Assembly: GCA_023475025.1 (NCBI GenBank)
Contig: JAMCWB010000014.1
Coordinates: 1 to 33,757 of the forward strand
DNA from: Gammaproteobacteria bacterium
GTDB taxonomy: Bacteria; Pseudomonadota; Gammaproteobacteria; Pseudomonadales; Pseudomonadaceae
Direction: 5' to 3'
DNA: 33,757 nt
In this document: positions 19,284-29,696 of the stretch, piece after piece
How the letters are laid out: every line of letters starts with the position of its first letter
How positions within the stretch are numbered: position 1 is the first letter of the stretch
The notes under the pieces: model-generated
What the model was told of the DNA's origin: nothing
Seen by the model: the letters and a program-made list of their open reading frames with translations, nothing else
Database searches by the model: none
Position numbers and translations under genes: made by a program

Positions 19284-20536
19284 AACAACTCCCCCTGACT
19301 GCTCTTGTTCTTGTCATCCCGCAGCAACCATTGCTTGACGCTGCCCGCCATGATGCTGTGGCGCTGCTCCGCCAACTGCACCAGTGCAGCATGAAAATCC
19401 ATATACCAGTCCTCGGCATAGGGCATGCTCTCTGGCAACCGGCTCAAGGGTGGAATGGCCTCGGGCAGATTTTCCAGCAACTCGGCCATCTCCAACTGAT
19501 CAAGGTCCTGACACAATACATAGCCGCCTTGCTGCGCACGGGTAATGATATTTTGCCGCTCCAGCTCATCAATCATGCGCAACCAGATTTCTTCGTGCAT
19601 CGGCCAACCACCAGCATTCACACTGGCCAGATCAACCGACTGGCCATGCTTATGCGCCAGCAACAGGGCACGCAGCAAATTGAGCATGTGCAACAGGTCT
19701 GGCTGATCAATTTCCTCCCAGGCACTGAGATTACCCAGGTTGCTCACCAGCTCAGCGCCGAAGAGCACAATGACCCAACTGATGTAGATCCACAACAGAA
19801 ACAACGGGAAGGCCGCAAAAGCACCATAGATCAGCTGGTAACCCGGAAACAGTGCCACATACAAGGCAAACAGGGCCTTGGCCCCCTCAAATAACAGTGC
19901 CACCAGCACCCCGCCGGCCAGACCATGCCACAGGGGTACGCGGGTATTGGGCACAGCAACAAAAATCAACGTGAAGGCGGCAATACTGAGTAACAGGGGC
20001 GCCCAGCCCAGTAGCCATGCCCAGGCTTCACTCAGGGTGTCATCACCGGCAAAGAAGGTCAGTGACGTGACATAGGTACTGATGACAAAGCCGGCGCCCA
20101 GCAACAAGGGCCCCAGGCTGAGTACCGCCCAGTAGAGCAGAAAGCTGGATACTCCACGCCGTTGTTGCCGAATCCGCCAGATGGCATTGAAGGCTTTCTC
20201 GATATTCACCAGCATCAGGAAGGCCGTCACACTCAACAACGCAATGCCGACACCGGTCAACTGCCGCGCCTGCTGGGAGAACTCGACCAAATAGCCCTGC
20301 ACTGTTTCCCCGGCCGACGGCACAAAGTTATCGAACACGAAGTCTTCCACCTGGCCGCTGACCTCGTTGAACGCCGGGATGGCGGCCATCATGGCAAAGG
20401 TCACCGTCATTACCGGCACCACGGCAAACAAGGTGGTGTAGGTCAGGGCGGCAGCGTTCTTGGCACAATTGTCTTCCCCGAAGCGGCGCACCATATGTTT
20501 GGCGAAATGCAGTAACAGATTGATTTGACGTGGCAT
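19280..20536 (-). CDS. YihY/BrkB-family membrane protein
   Basis: The 418-residue protein belongs to the YihY (UPF0761) family, once misannotated as ribonuclease BN. Function is not established. The N-terminal family block DNCAKNAAALTYTTLFAVVP is followed by about six membrane helices through residue 260 (for example IALLSVTAFLMLVNIEKAFNAIW, LLYWAVLSLGPLLLGAGFVI, LFLLWIYISWVIVLFGAEL). A cytoplasmic helical tail of about 150 residues (EEIWLRMIDELERQNIITRA, winged-helix-like) is normal for the long members. It shares an intergenic region with the arsC-like gene and overlaps the thioredoxin gene. Confidence 0.93.
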   Translation of the reverse strand: MPRQINLLLHFAKHMVRRFGEDNCAKNAAALTYTTLFAVVPVMTVTFAMMAAIPAFNEVSGQVEDFVFDNFVPSAGETVQGYLVEFSQQARQLTGVGIALLSVTAFLMLVNIEKAFNAIWRIRQQRRGVSSFLLYWAVLSLGPLLLGAGFVISTYVTSLTFFAGDDTLSEAWAWLLGWAPLLLSIAAFTLIFVAVPNTRVPLWHGLAGGVLVALLFEGAKALFALYVALFPGYQLIYGAFAAFPLFLLWIYISWVIVLFGAELVSNLGNLSAWEEIDQPDLLHMLNLLRALLLAHKHGQSVDLASVNAGGWPMHEEIWLRMIDELERQNIITRAQQGGYVLCQDLDQLEMAELLENLPEAIPPLSRLPESMPYAEDWYMDFHAALVQLAEQRHSIMAGSVKQWLLRDDKNKSSQGELL

Positions 20537-20545
20537 TCAAGCTCC

Positions 20546-20575
20546 CTGACAGCGCGCCCATTTAGCGCTTAGAAT
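20546..20575 (+). promoter_or_regulatory. Sigma-70 promoter of the arsC-like operon
   Basis: CTGACA (20546-20551) and TAGAAT (20570-20575) are 18 bases apart, each matching five of six consensus bases. They lie 55 bases before the arsC-like ATG, just upstream of the divergent yihY start. Confidence 0.6.
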
Positions 20576-20629
20576 AGCCTTCATGCCGGTGTGATGGAAA
20601 CCGGCACTACTTTGCAACGGAGGTTAGCC

Positions 20630-21994
<1,365 letters not shown>

Positions 21995-22001
21995 GTCAAG
22001 A

Positions 22002-22715
22002 TCACCAACCCAACACCTGCTTGATAAAGGGCACGGTCAAGCGGCGCTGCGCTTGCAGTGAGGCCTGGTCAAGCTGATCCAGCAGGGCAAAAAGGTCACT
22101 CATGCTGCGCCCGGAGCGGCTGAACAGATAGCGCACCGCGTCGTCGGAGAGTTGCAAGCCGCGGCGCTCGGCACGCAGGACCAGGGCTGCCTGCTTGTCT
22201 TCTTCACTCAGCGGCTGCAACTGATACACCAACCCCCAGCTCAGCCGTGACACCAGGTCAGGCAGCTGCATACCGAGCTGGCGTGGCGGCGCATCGGCTG
22301 CCAGCAGCAATCGCCCCCCCTGTTCACGCACACGGTTGTACAGGTGAAACAACGCTTCTTCCCAGGCGCTGTCACCCACCACGGCATCCAGTTGATCCAG
22401 ACACAGCAGGTCCAGGCTGTCAGTGCCTTCAAGCAGCTCAGGGCCATGTTGTTGCAGATCAGCCAGGGGAAAATACATGGCTAATCCACCTTTCTCCGCC
22501 CGTTGATGACAGGCAGCCTGCAGCAGGTGTGAACGCCCACTGGCTGCGCCGCCCCAGAGCAGAATCACCGGCTCATCTGCCGGCTGCGTCGGGTCTGCCA
22601 ATTGCGCCACGGCCCGCACACTGGCCAGGTTGGGCCCCGGATAGAAATTGGCCAAGGTGGCGTCGTCGCGTAACTTGATACTCAAGGGTAACTGCAAAGG
22701 TTGGCCCGGCGTCAT
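22002..22715 (-). CDS. hda: Hda, DnaA inactivator
   Basis: Hda, a DnaA-like AAA+ protein, works with the sliding clamp to trigger ATP hydrolysis by DnaA after initiation. The N-terminal clamp-binding motif is visible as LQLPLSIKL at residues 7-15. The AAA+ P-loop is GGAASGRSH, the Hda-type variant, followed by HLLQAACH, and Walker B is LLCLDQLD. The C-terminal signature is LLDQLDQASLQAQRRLTVPF, close to other Pseudomonas Hda. Starting at MTPGQPL (22715), with GAGG five bases before, gives 237 residues. A longer open frame to 22955 is only overlap with the DUF2066 gene. Confidence 0.95.
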   Translation of the reverse strand: MTPGQPLQLPLSIKLRDDATLANFYPGPNLASVRAVAQLADPTQPADEPVILLWGGAASGRSHLLQAACHQRAEKGGLAMYFPLADLQQHGPELLEGTDSLDLLCLDQLDAVVGDSAWEEALFHLYNRVREQGGRLLLAADAPPRQLGMQLPDLVSRLSWGLVYQLQPLSEEDKQAALVLRAERRGLQLSDDAVRYLFSRSGRSMSDLFALLDQLDQASLQAQRRLTVPFIKQVLGW

Positions 22716-22722
22716 CACTACC

Positions 22723-23880
22723 TCAGCGCCAGTCGAAGTACAGGGTGCGTTCGCGCTGCTGCGCTGCCATTGCTGCAGCCTCTTCCAGTGCCTCGCGCTG
22801 CATGGCCAAAGCCTCAGCGGTGGGCAAGTCGCCATCCGCCGGCAACTCAAGATCACCAGCCGACACCGGCTCTGCGGGTGACTCAGGCGCACTGGCCGGA
22901 TAGAGACGTTGATCCAGCGATAGCAGCCGCAACAATTGCTCACGCTCACCAGCAAAGGCCAGCGCCAGGGTCAGGGTATCGTCGGCAATACCGAGTAATT
23001 GCAGGCTGCTCTGTGCGCCCAGTTGCGCCAGGCTGCGCTGCAGGCTGGCGTAGGTTTGCAGGCCTTCGACGCCACGCACGACCAGACGCCACTCCTGACT
23101 CTCGCCTGACTCGCGCGACGCGGGTACGACGGCATAGCGCGCATGCACACCATTGGCAACTGCCAGCATCAGCTGATCAGCCTGTTCCGCTTGCGTAGCA
23201 GCGCCTTGACGCTGTTGCTGATGGCTGTCATCCAGCCAGAACTGCCAGCTGAGTTGCCAGTCATCATCGGCCGGGTCCAGTGTGACCGCCAGCAAGCCTT
23301 CGGCAGCGTAGCGCTCACTGGCTGCAATTAAAGCCTCGGCTTCACCCCGTCGAATATCTGCCTCACTGAGCGCGACCCGGTCTTCCAGGTCACCGAGCGG
23401 CAGCAGCAAGGCAACGCCACGATAGTGCGCAGCCTGACGCAAGGCCTCAGCCCAGTCGCTGCCTGGCGCCAACAGCTCATCGCCCATGGGGCCGCTGACT
23501 ACGGCCCAGAGCAAGACGCCAGGACGATTGCGCCCCAGCAAGGGCAACTCGGCTTCGGCCAACAGATCACGCAACAATCCCGGCTCGAATTCAAGCTGCA
23601 TCTGGCCAGACTCACTGCGTGAGCCGACCCGGCGCATCAGTTGCCGTGGGTCCTGCATGGCACGTTCAATGGCTGGCGCCGACATATCCAGCTCAGCCCC
23701 GGCAAGACGCGTCAACATCACTTCAGTGGCTTTGCGTTGCAATTGCTCGCGACTGGTATCGGCATCGCCGACCACCTCGACGCGATAAAGGTCTTCGAGG
23801 ACCGCCGCCTGTGCAACGGGGAGCGAAAAAAACAGCAAAAAGAAAAGAGCAATCAAGGCCTGCGGCTGAAACTTGGACAT
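22723..23880 (-). CDS. DUF2066 exported protein
   Basis: The 385-residue protein has a signal peptide (LIALFFLLFFSLPVAQA) and the DUF2066 features: LEDLYRVEVVGDADTSREQL at the mature start and RKATEVMLTRLAG. No catalytic residues are recognisable, and function is unknown. It ends seven bases before hda and is probably cotranscribed with it, as is usual in pseudomonads. The start is ATG at 23880 in the 172 bp region shared with divergent purM. Confidence 0.9.
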   Translation of the reverse strand: MSKFQPQALIALFFLLFFSLPVAQAAVLEDLYRVEVVGDADTSREQLQRKATEVMLTRLAGAELDMSAPAIERAMQDPRQLMRRVGSRSESGQMQLEFEPGLLRDLLAEAELPLLGRNRPGVLLWAVVSGPMGDELLAPGSDWAEALRQAAHYRGVALLLPLGDLEDRVALSEADIRRGEAEALIAASERYAAEGLLAVTLDPADDDWQLSWQFWLDDSHQQQRQGAATQAEQADQLMLAVANGVHARYAVVPASRESGESQEWRLVVRGVEGLQTYASLQRSLAQLGAQSSLQLLGIADDTLTLALAFAGEREQLLRLLSLDQRLYPASAPESPAEPVSAGDLELPADGDLPTAEALAMQREALEEAAAMAAQQRERTLYFDWR

Positions 23881-24004
23881 CGGGCGTTATCCACTGGACT
23901 ATGGCATCAACGCCGGTTGGCGCAGATCAAACCCCATACATTAAACAAGCCATCGCATGGCGGCAACCAATACGCTTGTCAGCATGGTTCTGCCCGGTGT
24001 GAAT

Positions 24005-24013
24005 TGCTACACT
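24005..24013 (+). promoter_or_regulatory. Candidate extended -10 promoter of purM
   Basis: TG-C-TACACT (24005-24013) fits an extended -10 element and lies 39 bases before the purM start. No good -35 box sits 16-18 bases upstream, as is allowed for extended -10 promoters. No purine-repressor operator was seen. Confidence 0.4.
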
Positions 24014-24052
24014 ATGCGCCTTGTTCAGCCTCCTATGCTCAGAGAATCCCGC

Positions 24053-25123
24053 ATGACAGACCAGACCTCGCCCAAGCCCTCCATCAGCTACAAGGATGCA
24101 GGGGTCGATATCGACGCCGGCAATGCCCTGGTTGATCGCATCAAGCATGTTGCCAAGCGCACGGCACGGCCGGAAGTATTGGGCGGCCTGGGTGGTTTCG
24201 GCGCCCTGTGCGAAATCCCTGCCGGGTACAAACAGCCGGTGCTGGTTTCCGGCACTGACGGGGTGGGCACCAAGCTGCGTCTGGCCATGGACCTGAATCA
24301 GCACGACCGCATCGGTATCGACCTGGTTGCCATGTGCGTGAATGATCTGATTGTCTGCGGCGCCGAACCCCTGTTGTTTCTTGATTACTATGCCACCGGC
24401 AAGCTGAATGTGGATATCGCTGCCGACGTGGTCAGCGGCATTGGCGCGGGCTGTGAGCTGGCGGGCTGTGCCCTGGTCGGCGGCGAAACGGCAGAAATGC
24501 CCGGCATGTACGAGGGCGAAGACTACGACCTGGCCGGCTTCTGTGTCGGCGTAGTGGAAAAAGCCGACATTATCGACGGCAGCCAGGTAACTGCCGGTGA
24601 TGCACTGATCGCCCTGCCGTCCTCCGGCCCGCACTCCAACGGTTACTCCCTGATCCGCAAGATCATCGAGGTCGCAGGCGTCGATATCACCCAGATCGAG
24701 CTCGACGGCAAACCACTGACCGACTTGCTGATGGCGCCGACCCGCATCTACGTCAAGGCCCTGCTGCAACTGATCCGTGAAACCGGCGCAGTAAAAGCCA
24801 TGGCACATATCACCGGCGGTGGCCTGCTGGAGAACATTCCACGGGTATTGCCTGCCGGCAGTGGTGCGCATATCGACCTGAGCAGCTGGCAGCGCCCCGC
24901 CGTGTTCAACTGGCTGCAAGAGCAAGGCAATGTTGATGAAAACGAGATGCATCGCGTGCTCAACTGTGGCGTCGGCATGGTTATCTGTGTCGCCGCTGAT
25001 CAGGTCAACACCGCCCTGCAGGTCCTGCGTCAGGCCGGTGAAGAACCGTGGGTAATTGGTCAGATCACCGCAACCCAGGGCGCTGAAGCCGTCACCCTGA
25101 GTCAGGGGCCGCTGGCATCGTGA
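24053..25123 (+). CDS. purM: PurM, phosphoribosylformylglycinamidine cyclo-ligase (AIR synthetase)
   Basis: PurM closes the imidazole ring in the fifth step of purine synthesis, using ATP on FGAM. Starting at [20 protein letters not shown] (24053) gives 356 residues, near the family norm. The signature [12 protein letters not shown] is followed by [24 protein letters not shown] and [13 protein letters not shown], all conserved ATP-grasp-like PurM/PurL fold motifs. The open frame reaches upstream to 23957, but that segment spans the promoter region. It overlaps purN by four bases. Confidence 0.97.
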   Translation: MTDQTSPKPSISYKDAGVDIDAGNALVDRIKHVAKRTARPEVLGGLGGFGALCEIPAGYKQPVLVSGTDGVGTKLRLAMDLNQHDRIGIDLVAMCVNDLIVCGAEPLLFLDYYATGKLNVDIAADVVSGIGAGCELAGCALVGGETAEMPGMYEGEDYDLAGFCVGVVEKADIIDGSQVTAGDALIALPSSGPHSNGYSLIRKIIEVAGVDITQIELDGKPLTDLLMAPTRIYVKALLQLIRETGAVKAMAHITGGGLLENIPRVLPAGSGAHIDLSSWQRPAVFNWLQEQGNVDENEMHRVLNCGVGMVICVAADQVNTALQVLRQAGEEPWVIGQITATQGAEAVTLSQGPLAS

Positions 25124-25761
25124 GTTGTCGCATTGTCGTCCTGATTTCCGGTTCCGGCAGTAACCTGCAAGCTCTGATAGAGCAGCTGGATGCGCCGGCA
25201 GAGATTGTCGGCGTCATTGCCAACCGCCCGCAGGCCTATGGCCTGCAGCGCGCCGCCGCCGCGGGAATTGCCAACGAATGCCTGGACCACCAGGGCTTCA
25301 GCAGCCGCGAAACCTTTGACCAGGCACTGATGGCACGGATCGACAGCTACCGACCCGACCTGGTCGTCTTGGCCGGCTTCATGCGCATACTGACGCCGCA
25401 ATTGGTGCGCCATTACCATGGTCGCATGTTGAACATACACCCTTCCCTGCTGCCCAAATACAAAGGCCTGCATACCCACCAGCGCGCCCTGGAAGCTGGA
25501 GACAGCGAGCATGGCGCAACTATCCACTTCGTTACCGAAGAACTCGATGGCGGGCCGCTGGTGGTTCAGGGCCGGGTCACTGTTCAGCCGGGTGATACGG
25601 CAGAGACCCTCGCTGCCAGAGTACAAGGGGTCGAGCATCGCTTGTACCCGCTTGCCGTCAACTGGTTTGTGCAGGGACGTTTGCGCCTGTCAGCCACTGG
25701 TGCAACCCTGGATGGGGAACTGATTGCCGCCAGCGGACTCAGAATGGAAGACCATAGCTAA
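25120..25761 (+). CDS. purN: PurN, phosphoribosylglycinamide formyltransferase
   Basis: PurN transfers a formyl group from 10-formyl-THF to GAR in purine synthesis. The catalytic triad is present: N105, H107 ([13 protein letters not shown]) and D143 (EELDGGPL). The glycine-rich [12 protein letters not shown] opens the phosphate-binding fold. The length is 213 residues. It begins with GTG, sharing GTGA with the purM stop, so the two are coupled. Confidence 0.97.
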   Translation: MSCRIVVLISGSGSNLQALIEQLDAPAEIVGVIANRPQAYGLQRAAAAGIANECLDHQGFSSRETFDQALMARIDSYRPDLVVLAGFMRILTPQLVRHYHGRMLNIHPSLLPKYKGLHTHQRALEAGDSEHGATIHFVTEELDGGPLVVQGRVTVQPGDTAETLAARVQGVEHRLYPLAVNWFVQGRLRLSATGATLDGELIAASGLRMEDHS

Positions 25762-25778
25762 CCCTGCGAGGCTTGATT

Positions 25779-26528
25779 GTGTCCTTACGCCCTACTCTGC
25801 CTGCCTTGGCCAGCAGCCTGCTGCTAAGTTTTGCCCTGCACCCGGCTGTCATGGCTGATGAGCCCTCCGACGTCACCGCGCTGAAACCCTTCAAGGCCAG
25901 CTATACCGCTGATATGCGTCGTGTACCGGTGAATGGCGAAGCCAGCCACCAGCTGGAACAGAACGCTGACGGCAGCTGGACCCTGACCTTTCACGCCGCC
26001 ATGTTCGTTGCCCGCATGACAGAAACCAGCAACCTGGTGCTTGAGGACGGCGTGGTCAAACCGCTGAGCTATCGTTACGAACGGCGCGGTCTGGGCCGTA
26101 GCCGCGACACCCGGCAGCATTTTGACTGGGATGCCGGCACGGTGACCGGTATGCACCGTGATCGCAGCATAGCCCTGGAAACCGAGCCCGGTCTGCTGGA
26201 CAAGACCAGTTATCAACTGGCCTTGCAACGGGACCTGATGGCCGGCAAGGAAACGCTGCACTATCGCGTTGTCGATGGCCGCAGCATTGATGAGTACGAG
26301 TTCGAGGTCACCGGTAGCAAGCGGGTCAGCACCGAGGTCGGCGACTTTGATGCGGTCGAGGTCGTGCGTGTGCGTGACGCCGATGCCAACCGCCAGACCA
26401 CCCTGTGGTTCGCCAAGGACTGGGATTACCTCCTGGTGCGCCTGCAGCAGATCGAGTCTGACGGGCAGGATTACCAGATCATGCTCAAGGAAGCGACCAT
26501 AGACGGGATTCAGGTACGCGGCGATTAA
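25779..26528 (+). CDS. DUF3108 periplasmic protein
   Basis: This exported protein of unknown function has a signal peptide ending HPAVMA followed by DEPSDVT. The DUF3108 features are FKASYTADMRRVPVNGEAS near the N-terminus and a beta-rich body with TTLWFAKDWDYLLVRLQQIE. The start chosen is GTG at 25779, because GAGG lies seven bases before it; a TTG at 25773 would place the ribosome site only one base away. It has 249 residues. It follows purN by 17 bases, as in Pseudomonas, so it is likely in the purMN transcript, which a terminator ends. Confidence 0.9.
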   Translation: MSLRPTLPALASSLLLSFALHPAVMADEPSDVTALKPFKASYTADMRRVPVNGEASHQLEQNADGSWTLTFHAAMFVARMTETSNLVLEDGVVKPLSYRYERRGLGRSRDTRQHFDWDAGTVTGMHRDRSIALETEPGLLDKTSYQLALQRDLMAGKETLHYRVVDGRSIDEYEFEVTGSKRVSTEVGDFDAVEVVRVRDADANRQTTLWFAKDWDYLLVRLQQIESDGQDYQIMLKEATIDGIQVRGD

Positions 26529-26550
26529 ACCCGCACCCTGGACCGCATGC

Positions 26551-26580
26551 AAAAACGGCAGCCCATCGGCTGCCGTTTTT
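26551..26580. terminator. Bidirectional terminator between DUF3108 gene and wrbA
   Basis: AAAAACGGCAGCC-CATC-GGCTGCCGTTTTT is a perfect 13 bp stem with A and T tracts on either side, located between two convergent genes. It should terminate both strands. Confidence 0.95.
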
Positions 26581-26587
26581 GCAGCTA

Positions 26588-27184
26588 TCAAGCGAGCTTG
26601 GCCGCCAGACTTGCCACATGCTTGCCCTGGAAGCGGGCAATGGCCAACTCGCGGTCATCAGGCTGGCGCGAACCATCACCGCCCGCCAGCGTCGTTGCAC
26701 CATAAGGGGTACCACCGCTGACCTGCGAAAGGTCGAACAACTCGGGGGTACCGTAGCCGATAGGCACAATCACCATGCCGTGATGCGCCAGCGTCGTCCA
26801 ACTGGAAGTAATAGTCATCTCTTGACCACCACCCGTGCCTGTCGAGACGAAGACACTGGCCAGCTTGCCAAACAAGGCACCCTTGGCCCAGAGCCCGCCC
26901 GTCTGATCGAGGAAGTTGCGCATCTGACCGGACATATTGCCGAAACGGGTCGGAATACCAAACAGGATGGCATCGTAATCAGCCAACTCTTGCGGGCTGG
27001 CAATGTCGGCGGCCTGGTCGGTCTTGCCGCCAGCCGCCTTGAAGGCTTCCGCGTCCATGGTTTCCGGCACACGCTTGACGGTCACCTGCACGCCGGCAAC
27101 AGCCTGCGCACCCTCGGCAACGGCCTGCGCCAGAGTTTCAATATGACCATACATTGAATGATACAGCACCAGTACTTTCGCCAT
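26588..27184 (-). CDS. wrbA: WrbA, NAD(P)H:quinone oxidoreductase (copy 2)
   Basis: This copy is the canonical WrbA: the start [16 protein letters not shown] matches classical members, with the FMN phosphate loop [46 protein letters not shown] and [20 protein letters not shown] are standard family blocks. It has 198 residues. AGGAG lies six bases before the ATG. Upstream, a perfect 16 bp palindrome suggests control by a dimeric repressor or activator, which would fit the redox-stress inducibility of WrbA elsewhere. It ends at a bidirectional terminator. Confidence 0.95.
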   Translation of the reverse strand: MAKVLVLYHSMYGHIETLAQAVAEGAQAVAGVQVTVKRVPETMDAEAFKAAGGKTDQAADIASPQELADYDAILFGIPTRFGNMSGQMRNFLDQTGGLWAKGALFGKLASVFVSTGTGGGQEMTITSSWTTLAHHGMVIVPIGYGTPELFDLSQVSGGTPYGATTLAGGDGSRQPDDRELAIARFQGKHVASLAAKLA

Positions 27185-27245
27185 CAGAGACTCCTTTCTG
27201 GACTCAGCCAGTCATGTTTAAGACAAACTGATGATTGCATTAATA

Positions 27246-27261
27246 ATTCGATATATCGAAT
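27246..27261. promoter_or_regulatory. Perfect 16 bp palindrome upstream of wrbA, probable operator
   Basis: ATTCGATATATCGAAT is fully self-complementary and lies 62 bases upstream of the wrbA ATG in an AT-rich 113 bp gap. Its position fits an operator at or next to the promoter. No regulator gene is adjacent, since both flanking genes are on the minus strand. The factor is unknown. Confidence 0.65.
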
Positions 27262-27297
27262 CAAAATATGGCACATAAAGCTCAACTTAATCGATCA

Positions 27298-29538
27298 TTA
27301 ACCGCCGGATGATTGCGCAACAGGTCGCCAGGATTTGCCCTTCAGCAAGCGCTTGGCATTCATTTTCCAGTCGAAATAATGGAATGGCAGCCGATAGAAA
27401 AAGTTGAAATCCCGCCCGATGGCATTCAGGTAGCCCTGCATAAAGGCAATGCGCCCATCCCAATCCAGCTTGTAGCAGGTACGCTTCAAATCCGACAGCC
27501 GAGCAGACAGAGGGGCGGAATGCGGATAAAAGCGAGCACGTGCGGTATCAATCAGGCTGAAATGGATGTTTTCAGGATCCTCCAGGTGCACCAGGATGTT
27601 GCCGCCGGTGAGATCGCGAAAATAAACACCCACCTTGTGTAAACGCAGCAAGAAGGTGCGCAACTGGGCAAAAAAGTCTTCCCGCGTAATACCGTGACAG
27701 TGGGTTTCGCCACGGGCATAAGTACCAAAGAACTCCTTGACCGAAGGCACTTCACCGGCATATTCACAGATGTACCAGTTGTTCAGTGGGTCCTTGCGGT
27801 CGGAGCGCTCGAAATAGGCGACCGGTTTCGGTGAGCCCAGTCCGGCGCGCATGATTTCATAGGCACCATTCCAGCTGCGTGCCGCCTTGCTGGGTTTGAG
27901 CCGATCGGTGATCTGCTTGTTCCAACGCAGCCGATTGGGTTTTTTCGCCACCAACCAGTCACCGGATTGACGCGGATCGGCAACCCGCCAGATCACGTTA
28001 CGCGCCTTGCGCAACATCGCGGCCTTCGAAGGCCCCTGGAGCTGCTCAGGGTGCAAGGCAGCCATTAGCTGGTCCGCCTCGGCGCGATCCCGGGCGAACA
28101 CCATACCGCGCCATTGGCCATCATCAAAATGATAGTGCTGCCCATCCCGTCTACTCGAATAGACACACAGGCCTGGCAGTGCCTCCTGGCCCCGATGGGG
28201 ATGGACGACACTGCCCGCTGGCCAGCTCAGATAAAGTGGAGACTCACTGACCAGATCAGGCAAGTCATTCAGTTCATTGCCTTCAAGATCATAAGCCGTC
28301 GCCGCGGTCATTTCGTCACTGTGATACAGCTGGCCCAGCACAGCCACATTGGCATTGGTGGTCCAGAGCACGTGCAACAACTCGCCATCAGGGCACTGGA
28401 AGGCATGCACTTGCAGATGCTCATTATCGCTCAGTTGGCCAAGATACAGACTTCCGGGAATGCGCTGATTGAAGGCCGCCATAGCATGGAAAGCAGGCCG
28501 TTGACGGAAATTGCTCGGGCATCCGTCGTTGCTGTCATAGCGGGTAACCAGCTCATGGGCTGCCGGGCGCCCGGTACCATCATCAATCAGGCCTTCACGC
28601 TGGCTGACCAGAGGGCCCCAATAGGCCCGTTGCAAGCCACCCGAGACCGCGGATAACACCATATAGCGGGTAACGTAATCGGCCTGCTTGATCTCTGCAT
28701 CGACCAGGCGGCGTGCAATCCGGGGCAGCGTCCAGAAAGCCGTCGTGGAATAGGTCAGCGGGACGCCATATTCCACTGACAACTTGCCGATCAGTCGTGC
28801 TTTCTTGATCAGATTCAGCTTAGGCCAGCCCGCCAGACGACGACCCAATACCTTGTGGTCGAAGAGCTCAGGCTCAATGCTGCGCTCGGCGAACAGGTTA
28901 TCGGTGTGAATGTCCGGCAACAGCCCTGCTTGCCGCATAACGGCCAGAAAGCCCGCATTATAGGGGGGCTCGAAATCGGTCACATTGGGCCCGGCAATAG
29001 TCACGCCATGGGCACGCAGTTTGGCATAGGCAATGCGCCAGGCACACATGAACTGCTCCAGCGAGCGATACCCCGACCAGCGCCGGCGATTGACCGTATT
29101 ACCCACTTCGACCGACTCCAGATGCCGGCCAAAACGCTGCAATACAGCCTCGACGAATTCGCCCCAGCGCTGCTGCGCCCCAGGCTGATCCATCTGGCTG
29201 GCGTCCTCCATACTCGGTATCAGCCGCAGCATGACCTTGAACCTCTTGTCCAGCAGGCGCTGCAAGAAGCGCCCACCATGGTTTTCCAGTGCGCCATAGG
29301 TAAAGTCCAGACGCACCTGCTTCAGCGACAACTGCTGGAGGTAATCAATCACCTGATCATCGCAAGCCACATCCGGCATGCTGGCAACACAGATACCACT
29401 GAAGTCAGCCGGTATCCGGTGTTGCGCCAGAGGCTTATGCCCCTGGTAGAGACGAAAACGGCCCTTGAGCAGATAGCCGATCATGGACTGGTTAAATAAA
29501 CGCTGCTCGGCAGCGGGAGAAAGGGCACGCTCAGACAT
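27298..29538 (-). CDS. Fusion of a TIM-barrel glycosidase-like domain with a Kdo/WaaP-type kinase domain
   Basis: The 746-residue protein has no signal peptide. Residues about 45-310 read as a clan-A glycosidase-type barrel: KQVRLDF, FKVMLRLIP, ESVEVGNTVNRRRW, TIAGPNVTDFE, VPLTYSTTAFW and GLQRAYWGPL fit successive strands. The usual acid/base Asn-Glu motif is GN-T-VN (146-150), and no glutamate occupies the usual nucleophile strand (261-269), so hydrolase activity is doubtful. Residues about 505-735 resemble lipopolysaccharide (Kdo/WaaP/InaA) kinases: K532/K533 after LVA, the catalytic loop YFRDLTGGNILV (D642, N647) and LID at 662-664. The HxD histidine is arginine (641). The cytoplasmic substrate is unknown; envelope sugar modification is inference. 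It stands alone, 113 bp upstream of wrbA. Confidence 0.8.
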   Translation of the reverse strand: MSERALSPAAEQRLFNQSMIGYLLKGRFRLYQGHKPLAQHRIPADFSGICVASMPDVACDDQVIDYLQQLSLKQVRLDFTYGALENHGGRFLQRLLDKRFKVMLRLIPSMEDASQMDQPGAQQRWGEFVEAVLQRFGRHLESVEVGNTVNRRRWSGYRSLEQFMCAWRIAYAKLRAHGVTIAGPNVTDFEPPYNAGFLAVMRQAGLLPDIHTDNLFAERSIEPELFDHKVLGRRLAGWPKLNLIKKARLIGKLSVEYGVPLTYSTTAFWTLPRIARRLVDAEIKQADYVTRYMVLSAVSGGLQRAYWGPLVSQREGLIDDGTGRPAAHELVTRYDSNDGCPSNFRQRPAFHAMAAFNQRIPGSLYLGQLSDNEHLQVHAFQCPDGELLHVLWTTNANVAVLGQLYHSDEMTAATAYDLEGNELNDLPDLVSESPLYLSWPAGSVVHPHRGQEALPGLCVYSSRRDGQHYHFDDGQWRGMVFARDRAEADQLMAALHPEQLQGPSKAAMLRKARNVIWRVADPRQSGDWLVAKKPNRLRWNKQITDRLKPSKAARSWNGAYEIMRAGLGSPKPVAYFERSDRKDPLNNWYICEYAGEVPSVKEFFGTYARGETHCHGITREDFFAQLRTFLLRLHKVGVYFRDLTGGNILVHLEDPENIHFSLIDTARARFYPHSAPLSARLSDLKRTCYKLDWDGRIAFMQGYLNAIGRDFNFFYRLPFHYFDWKMNAKRLLKGKSWRPVAQSSGG

Positions 29539-29696
29539 GGATTCTTCTTGATTATTGGGTCGCTACTGACATGTATCAGCCATCATGATAGTGCAGTGTA
29601 ATCAAATCGAAAGCCGGATGACACAGACAAGACACAATAGTCTGCATCAACCGGAAAACCATCGGCGGCGCTATACCAGGCCTGTCATGCAGGCTA

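Noticed and set aside
23927..24952. 341-codon open frame antisense to purM
   Set aside because: Shadow of purM, whose identity is certain; no ribosome site or family match.
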